From: Deltaproteobacteria bacterium
Lineage (GTDB): Bacteria; Desulfobacterota; Desulfobacteria; Desulfobacterales; ETH-SRB1
Assembly: GCA_019314185.1 (NCBI GenBank)
Contig: JAFCZU010000287.1
Location: forward strand, 1-5,692
Direction of reading: 5' to 3'
Length of the DNA: 5,692 nucleotides
Under the pieces are notes generated by a model, which was not told where the DNA came from, ran no database searches, and was given only the letters and a program-made list of their open reading frames with translations. Shown piece by piece: positions 1 through 2,693 of the stretch (position 1 is its first letter; each line of letters begins with the position of its first letter). The position numbers and the translations under genes were made by a program.

Positions 1-108
1 ATCATTATTTACATAATTTTTTGCGGATTCATCAGGATTAAATAACTAAAATTTGATTAAATAATATTAAAAATAGTATTATGTCAAGATAAAGTTGGTT
101 TTTTTAAT
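1..108. other. AT-rich intergenic sequence, no gene recognised
   Basis: This stretch is very AT-rich and has stops in all frames I read. I see no start codon with a ribosome binding site and no recognisable protein fragment. It should be original chromosomal flank lying 3' of the tRNA-Lys gene, because the integrated DNA lies on the other side of the tRNA fragment. Confidence 0.5.
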
Positions 109-146
109 AAAAAAGGCGTTTCATAATGTTTCGAAGCGCCTTTTTT
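109..146 (-). terminator. Rho-independent terminator of tRNA-Lys
   Basis: A 14-bp stem (109-122 with 133-146) has one G-T wobble and a 10-nt loop. The core pairs ggcg with cgcc, flanked by A- and T-runs. Read on the minus strand it starts a few bases after the CCA end of the tRNA-Lys sequence and ends in a T-run, so it fits termination of that tRNA transcript. Its symmetry means it could also work on the plus strand. Confidence 0.8.
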
Positions 147-150
147 GTTC

Positions 151-196
151 TGGTGGGCCGTCGGGGAATCGAACCCCGAACCTACTGATTAAGAGT
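151..196 (-). tRNA. tRNA-Lys(CTT) 3' fragment; probable integration (att) scar
   Basis: Read on the minus strand, this is tRNA positions 31-76: anticodon loop CTCTTAA (189-195, anticodon CTT), the 3' side of the anticodon stem, variable loop, a T arm with perfect 5-bp stem (162-166 with 174-178) around loop TTCGATT, the 3' acceptor strand and an encoded CCA (151-153). Matching stops after position 196. The expected 5' anticodon strand, D arm and 5' acceptor strand are absent, and unrelated AT-rich DNA follows. A tRNA cut in the anticodon region, with its terminator kept and a tyrosine recombinase nearby, is the usual product of site-specific integration into a tRNA gene. The fragment cannot be a working tRNA. 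In this orientation the inserted DNA lies to the right, and an intact tRNA-Lys should mark its far end; none is in the window. Confidence 0.85.
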
Positions 197-217
197 TATC
201 CGGCCATATTAATAAAT

Positions 218-512
218 TCAGATAGTTACATTTGATTGCTCGCATATTGTCCGCAATCCAATCAGTATTTTATACTCTTTAAAACCTTTATACAGTCTCA
301 AAACTGTGACATTTTCTGAATTTTTTGGGCTGTCATAATAAACTGGGCCGTATTTTCGGACAATTTTTTTCGTTTTGTCAAGTGGCAATTTTAAAAAATT
401 CCTTGCCTTTGTTGACCCTATATTTTTCTAATTCTTTATAAATTTTATGCTCGGATTCAAACACGTTTTTTACTTCAACAGCAAATTCAACATCTTTTAT
501 TTTTAAATAATT
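218..512 (-). pseudogene. Frameshifted remnant resembling T5orf172/MUG113 (GIY-YIG-like) C-terminus
   Basis: Two minus-strand frames read as one protein if a single-base shift is allowed. The upstream frame (378-512, stop 378-380) gives ...FAVEVKNVFESEHKIYKELEKY, then RVNKGKEFF. The 'Lys/Arg-Val-Asn...Glu-Phe-Phe' ending after an acidic helix is what I know from the C-terminal part of T5orf172/MUG113 domains, which are related to GIY-YIG nucleases. The second frame takes over at the T6-A4 run near 388-397, giving KLPLDKTKKIVRKYGPVYYD and so on to the stop at 218-220. The joined reading 'EFFKLPLDK' is smoother than either frame alone, so I infer a 1-nt indel in the homopolymer. There is no start codon and the N-terminal GIY-YIG half is missing. 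It follows the recombinase on the same strand and lies between it and the tRNA scar, as expected for element cargo. Family assignment is by eye. Confidence 0.45.
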
Positions 513-931
513 TCATATTTAAGTTTCTGCATTTGTTTTTTTAGTAAATCCTGAACCACTTTTGCGTAGATCTGCGTAGTGGAAATATCTTCATGCCCTA
601 ACATTTCCTGAACTACTTTAAGAGGTGTCCCGCTTTTTAACATCTGCGTACCAGCAGTATGCCTTAAGTGATGCAAGTGGACATCCTCAACACCACAGGC
701 CCTTGCAATTTTCTTGAATGTCTTGGTATATTTTGAAAGATCGTTCCAGTGGATAAACACATATCCAATATCTTTCCTGTTATCTATAACATTAAGAGCT
801 TCGGGAAGCAACGGAATTGTTCGTTCTTTGTTCCCCTTTCCGATTAAACGGCACATATCGCCTCGCACATCCTGCCATTTAAGATTTGCAATCTCAGCTC
901 TTCTTGCACCAGTCCACAGGGCAAATTTAAT
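503..931 (-). pseudogene. Tyrosine recombinase/integrase, 5'-truncated, catalytic domain complete
   Basis: These 142 codons plus a stop carry a full tyrosine recombinase catalytic domain. Counting from the first residue after the break: TGARRAEI (catalytic Arg at about 10), GKGNKERTIPL (beta-hairpin Lys at about 32), HHLRH (His 87, Arg 90), MLGHED (His 113) and QIYAKV (nucleophile Tyr 122). Such enzymes cut and rejoin att sites through a 3'-phosphotyrosine. The SAM-like core-binding and arm-binding domains, usually about 150-200 residues, are absent. Upstream, the frame meets a TGA at 935-937 inside the repeat end, and homology stops at that boundary. A GTG at 866-868 can open a 121-codon frame, but that would lose the first catalytic Arg, so I do not regard it as a real start. 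The gene points toward the tRNA-Lys scar about 300 bp away and is probably the integrase of the element that made it. It is likely inactive. It could also be a XerC/D-like phage integrase; the subfamily cannot be told. Confidence 0.85.
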
Positions 932-933
932 AA

Positions 934-949
934 CTCAAGTTTCGCACCC
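934..949 (+). repeat. 16-bp element end, copy 1 (CTCAAGTTTCGCACCC)
   Basis: This is the same 16 bases as 1025-1040 (direct) and 1255-1270 (inverted). It sits exactly at the break in the recombinase coding sequence, so it is probably the outer end of an inserted element. With two more bases it matches the far inverted copy over 18 bp (932-949 against 1255-1272). Confidence 0.85.
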
Positions 950-1024
950 CTGAAACGGCGTAAAACCAGTTAATGCCTCAGAAAACTGGCTGTGGTCGCA
1001 AAACCTGCGCATTAAAGTTATTGC
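950..1024. other. Arm of the repeat element between copies 1 and 2
   Basis: These 75 bases separate the two direct copies of the 16-mer. They include a short hairpin (966-971 CCAGTT with 984-989 AACTGG). On the minus strand a frame runs through from copy 2 to the TGA in copy 1 and contains MRRFCDHSQFSEALTGF. I do not recognise it. It could be the last codons of a transposase ending inside the terminal repeat, or chance. Confidence 0.3.
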
Positions 1025-1154
1025 CTCAAGTTTCGCACCCTTGATTTTTATCAATATCAAGACGGTAAGGGTTGAAAATAACATTTTTACAGCGAAATTA
1101 TTTACTTGCATTTCTTAACCAGCACCCTGTGCTATATACATTACGATCAGGCGC

Positions 1155-1161
1155 AAAGGAG
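1155..1161 (+). promoter_or_regulatory. Orphan Shine-Dalgarno (AAAGGAG) inside the repeat element
   Basis: AAAGGAG is followed after 7 nt by ATA TTT ACC at 1169, opening a 17-codon frame (about 1169-1219, sense part FTLITTGSIF) that ends in TAG at the inner edge of the right terminal repeat. There is no standard start codon at the right distance. This is probably the leftover translation start of the parent transposase gene. Confidence 0.35.
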
Positions 1162-1254
1162 ATATAACATATTTACCTTAATAACCACAGGCAGTATATT
1201 TCGGTTTAAAATTTATTTTTAGCCCTTGCCGTCTAACGCTTTGGATAGATTAAA

Positions 1255-1270
1255 GGGTGCGAAACTTGAG
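1255..1270 (-). repeat. 16-bp element end, copy 3 (inverted)
   Basis: The plus strand reads GGGTGCGAAACTTGAG, the exact inverse of copies 1 and 2. It abuts the first recognisable codon of the aminotransferase fragment, so this end also coincides with a gene break. Confidence 0.85.
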
Positions 1271-1272
1271 TT

Positions 1273-1605
1273 ACAATAATGCCTATCTCATATTTATTGA
1301 TGTCAATCGTGATACCCTTGGATTGTGTCCCGATGCTCTGGAACAATTCCTTGATCAAAATGCTGAAAAAAGAGGAACGAATGCTTTTAATAAAACAACC
1401 GGCAATCGTATTGCCGCCATAGTTCCCATGTACACGTTCGGCCATCCATGCAGGATGGGCAGGTTAATTGATCTGGCAGAACAATGGAACATTCCCGTTG
1501 TGGAAGATGCAGCAGAGTCCATCGGCTCCAGGATTTCAACCCGGCACTGTCGTGAATTTCACGGGGTAAAGATGAAAGAAAGGGCGGAGGTCGGGGAAAG
1601 ATAGA
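1273..1605 (+). pseudogene. Internal fragment of a LegC-type DegT/DnrJ/EryC1/StrS aminotransferase
   Basis: The frame gives NNAYLIFIDVNRDTLGLCPD, then NRIAAIVPMYTFGHPCRMGR and NIPVVEDAAESIGSR. These match the middle of PLP-dependent sugar aminotransferases of the LegC/perosamine-synthase type: the FIDV.RDTLG..P strand, the VPMHTFGHP motif and the VEDAAES motif whose Asp contacts the PLP pyridine nitrogen. Only about 90 of the usual 370-400 residues remain. The N-terminal part is lost at the repeat element. Homology fades after SR at about 1530; a weak echo of the next motif (RHxxxF, 1542-1560) suggests diverged sequence before a purine-rich repeat and a TAG at 1603-1605. The catalytic Lys region is missing. 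The GTG at 1257 that can open this frame belongs to the repeat end and is not a native start. Family members add the amino group of amino-deoxy sugars for O-antigen, capsule or flagellin glycans. Confidence 0.8.
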
Positions 1606-1625
1606 GGTCGGAGGCCCGAAGTCGG
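1587..1625 (+). repeat. Degenerate GAGGTCGG purine-rich repeat
   Basis: GAGGTCGG occurs at 1587-1594 and 1604-1611, with a variant GAAGTCGG at 1618-1625, in a strongly purine-rich strand (about 1570-1640). It lies exactly between the aminotransferase fragment and the next recognisable fragment. Confidence 0.6.
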
Positions 1626-1725
1626 AAAAAGACTGAAGACGGCACGGGCTTTTGGAAAGCGGTCTTTTCTGCTGCCGGTGCCTGTTGGTTTGATGACATT
1701 TGTGGCTGGTCTGATCCGCGGCTAA
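1621..1725 (+). pseudogene. Probable C-terminal fragment of an NAD-dependent sugar epimerase/dehydratase
   Basis: The frame from 1621 to the TAA at 1723-1725 contains ARAFGKRSFLLPVPVGLM followed by TFVAGLIRG. The pattern 'xAxGKxxxLLPVPxxLLxxxAxLxGK' is what I know from the region before the last segment of extended short-chain dehydrogenases such as UDP-glucose 4-epimerase-like/WbpV-type enzymes of O-antigen pathways. Only about 27 residues fit, against about 320 in a whole enzyme. The Rossmann domain and the YxxxK active site are absent, and the tail after this motif is cut off by TAA. It is in a different frame from the preceding aminotransferase fragment. The context supports the reading: WbpV-like epimerases are commonly encoded next to WbpL-like transferases, whose fragments follow. 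The match is short, so this is a moderate call. Confidence 0.45.
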
Positions 1726-1965
1726 TAAAATAAAAAAATATGCCGGATTATGAGAATTCCTTGATGGATGTCAGGAGTTCGGGGAACAGCAAGAGAGCAT
1801 ACAGGGGAATATTGATAAAGCGATTATCCTTCTAAGTCCTTTATATGATTATCACATCTTAAATATTAACTATTGAGTTGTCGAGATGTTTTTTTTTATA
1901 AAAGGTGAGGTAAATCATGCAATAAATTTAAACAAATTGATGGTGAAGATGGAGAAGGGGGGACG
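1726..1965. other. Non-coding stretch, no gene recognised
   Basis: A 40-codon plus-strand frame (about 1755-1874, containing DKAIILLSPLYDYH) and a Shine-Dalgarno-like AGGTGAGG at 1902-1909, followed by ATG CAA TAA at 1917, are the only gene-like traces. The ATG stops after two codons. I see no family resemblance in either. The stretch probably holds more diverged debris of the polysaccharide locus. Confidence 0.4.
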
Positions 1966-1988
1966 GGAGAAAGGAGAAAGGAGAAAGG
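1966..1988 (+). repeat. Tandem GGAGAAA heptamer, about 3.3 copies
   Basis: Exact units lie at 1966-1972, 1973-1979 and 1980-1986, plus GG. The repeat ends one base before the ATG of the next fragment, so again a purine repeat marks a fragment boundary. Slippage-prone. Confidence 0.8.
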
Positions 1989-1989
1989 T

Positions 1990-2139
1990 ATGTTGATGCA
2001 GCCGCATCGGAAGCATCTTTATCAGTTGCTGGCCAATGAGATGGGAATTGAGCACTGGAAAGTTGCGGCAGGGGCAGGTAAAGATAGGGGGCAGCGGTTT
2101 TGGACTTTTGGACAAGGCCAATCATCGGAGTTCACATAA
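1990..2139 (+). pseudogene. C-terminal fragment of a WbpL/MraY-like glycosyltransferase (family 4)
   Basis: The frame ATG TTG ATG... gives MLMQPHRKHLYQLLANEMGI, then EHWKVA, before drifting to a stop at 2137-2139. 'PHRKHLYQxLANE' with a following H..V is the cytoplasmic His-rich loop near the C-terminus of polyprenyl-phosphate glycosyl-1-phosphate transferases of the WbpL/WecA type, which start O-unit synthesis by moving a sugar-1-phosphate to undecaprenyl phosphate at the inner membrane. About 25 of some 330-350 residues fit. The ATG at 1990 is a chance start created at the repeat junction. The last 20 or so codons overlap the next fragment in another frame and are not homologous. The C-terminal motif here lies upstream of an N-terminal motif, the reverse of one gene's order. 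Confidence 0.6.
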
Positions 2140-2311
2140 AGGAGTTGTTCCAAAAGGCGGCGGAATTGGTATTCCTGCCGGTTTTTTGTTGGTGCTTCGT
2201 GGGTATGGGAACTTGGCAGTGGTGATCTTTTCGGGAATTGTGATATTATACATAATTTCCTTTTATTTTTATAATAGCAACAAGGTTAAATTTTATGAGT
2301 TGGAGGTGTAA
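2096..2311 (+). pseudogene. N-terminal fragment of a WbpL/WecA-like glycosyl-1-phosphate transferase
   Basis: The frame reads GFGLLDKANHRSSHKGVVPK and then GGGIGIPAGFLLVL. 'GLLDxPNxRSSHxxxxPxGGGI' is the signature just after the first membrane helix of family 4 polyprenyl-phosphate transferases (WecA, TagO, WbpL). The native enzyme has about ten membrane helices. Here a hydrophobic segment follows (AVVIFSGIVILYIISFYF) and the frame stops at 2309-2311 after a hydrophilic tail, so at most 70 residues remain. Homology begins near 2099; codons before it (an open frame from ATG 2036) belong to the preceding fragment's DNA read in another frame, so the 91-codon open frame is not a native gene. This may be a second, tandem transferase gene or a displaced part of the same one. 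Confidence 0.65.
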
Positions 2312-2507
2312 AATTGAGGTAATTTTGAGGAGCGGATTACAAAAGGAATGATAATAAAACTGATTCGGCGCGAACTGAAAAACTAATTCAGGGAATGACC
2401 ACAAATATTGCCTCTTGCGTTTAAGCTTTATTTTGATTATCATAAAATTTGTTTTGTCAGATTATGTCGCGGGATTTAGTGTATGCAAAGTGATTGCATT
2501 TTCGGTC
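2312..2507. other. AT-rich spacer, no gene recognised
   Basis: Only short frames occur, for example MIIKLIRRELKN ending at a TAA near 2385, with no clear ribosome binding site or family resemblance. This is the spacer between the decayed polysaccharide pieces and the tRNA-Thr terminator. Confidence 0.4.
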
Positions 2508-2534
2508 AGATTTGCCGAGATTTGCCGAGATTTG
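2508..2534 (+). repeat. Tandem 10-bp repeat (TTTGCCGAGA), about 2.7 copies
   Basis: Two exact units (2511-2520, 2521-2530) are flanked by AGA before and TTTG after. No function is evident; it lies just beyond the terminator of tRNA-Thr. Confidence 0.75.
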
Positions 2535-2550
2535 GCTTAACAACAAAAAA

Positions 2551-2581
2551 AGGGACTCAAGTATATGTACTTGAAATCCCT
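2551..2581 (-). terminator. Rho-independent terminator downstream of tRNA-Thr
   Basis: The hairpin has AGGGA (2551-2555) with TCCCT (2577-2581), a small C/AA internal loop, then TCAAGTA (2557-2563) with TACTTGA (2568-2574) and a TATG loop. On the minus strand it begins about 10 nt after the tRNA CCA end and is followed by a 7-T run, as expected for termination of tRNA-Thr. An opposing T-run at 2584-2591 means it may be bidirectional. Confidence 0.8.
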
Positions 2582-2590
2582 ATCTTTTTT

Positions 2591-2666
2591 TGGAGCCGAC
2601 GGGCGGAGTCGAACCGCCTGCCTGCTGATTACGAATCAGCTGCTCTACCAACTGAGCTACGTCGGC
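2591..2666 (-). tRNA. tRNA-Thr(CGT)
   Basis: This is a complete 76-nt cloverleaf on the minus strand. The acceptor stem GCCGACG (2660-2666) pairs with CGTCGGC (2595-2601), followed by discriminator T and an encoded CCA (2591-2593). The D arm has AGCTCAGTTGGTAGAGC, the anticodon stem CTGAT/ATCAG surrounds loop TTCGTAA with anticodon CGT (reads ACG, threonine), and the T arm GGCGG/CCGCC surrounds TTCGACT. No intron or odd base is seen. It is transcribed away from mfd, and its own terminator follows. Unlike the tRNA-Lys sequence at the left it is intact, so it is not an integration scar. Confidence 0.97.
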
Positions 2667-2693
2667 ATAACGATATAATGAACTACTTTGTTT
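2667..2693. promoter_or_regulatory. Short divergent promoter region between tRNA-Thr and mfd
   Basis: A perfect -10 hexamer TATAAT lies on the plus strand at 2674-2679, 14 nt before the mfd ATG. Transcription would start near 2686 and give a leader of about 8 nt, with no Shine-Dalgarno. The matching -35 would fall inside the tRNA-Thr gene (near 2651-2656) and is weak. On the minus strand the same bases read ATTATATC and may be the -10 of tRNA-Thr, so the two promoters would overlap. Confidence 0.4.

Larger units (their letters stand above)
1025..1270. mobile_element. MITE-like element with long imperfect terminal inverted repeats
   Basis: The outer 16 bp are a perfect inverted repeat (1025-1040 CTCAAGTTTCGCACCC against 1255-1270). 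After a non-matching spacer of 19 and 20 bases the match resumes: AGACGGTAAGGGTTGAAAATAA from 1060 on the left against AGACGGCAAGGGCTAAAAATAA on the right (complement of 1213-1234). The terminal repeats thus span about 55 bp each with a loop in the middle. The interior is only about 130 bp and has no transposase, so it would need to be moved in trans, as MITEs are. It contains a possible extended -10 (TGCTATATA, near 1129-1137) and a strong Shine-Dalgarno (1155-1161), which suggests derivation from the 5' end of an insertion sequence by internal deletion. No clear target-site duplication flanks either possible extent (932-1272 or 1025-1270). The IS family is not assigned. Confidence 0.65.

Noticed and set aside
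714..953. Plus-strand 79-codon frame opposite the recombinase
   Set aside because: Shadow of the minus-strand recombinase, which has clear catalytic motifs.
950..1040. Minus-strand frame with MRRFCDHSQFSEALTGF as the missing N-terminal part of the recombinase
   Set aside because: It is separated from the recombinase by a TGA inside the repeat end, reads into the second repeat copy, and has no resemblance to a SAM-like core-binding domain.
934..1270. CRISPR array from the three 16-mer copies
   Set aside because: Only three copies, one inverted, with spacings of 75 and 214 bp. The inner inverted blocks fit a transposable element, not CRISPR.
1257..1605. A complete 115-codon gene starting at GTG 1257
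   Set aside because: The GTG and the next few codons belong to the 16-bp repeat end, and the protein has only the middle of a roughly 380-residue aminotransferase.
2036..2311. A 91-codon intact gene starting at ATG 2036
   Set aside because: Its first 20 codons are the DNA of another fragment read in the wrong frame, and recognisable homology starts only at about 2099. It is a chance fusion of debris, listed as a pseudogene fragment.
2591..2666. tRNA-Thr as the other attachment end of the element
   Set aside because: The tRNA-Thr gene is intact and differs from the tRNA-Lys fragment in the anticodon loop and T stem, so it does not carry the 46-bp core expected of a matching att site.
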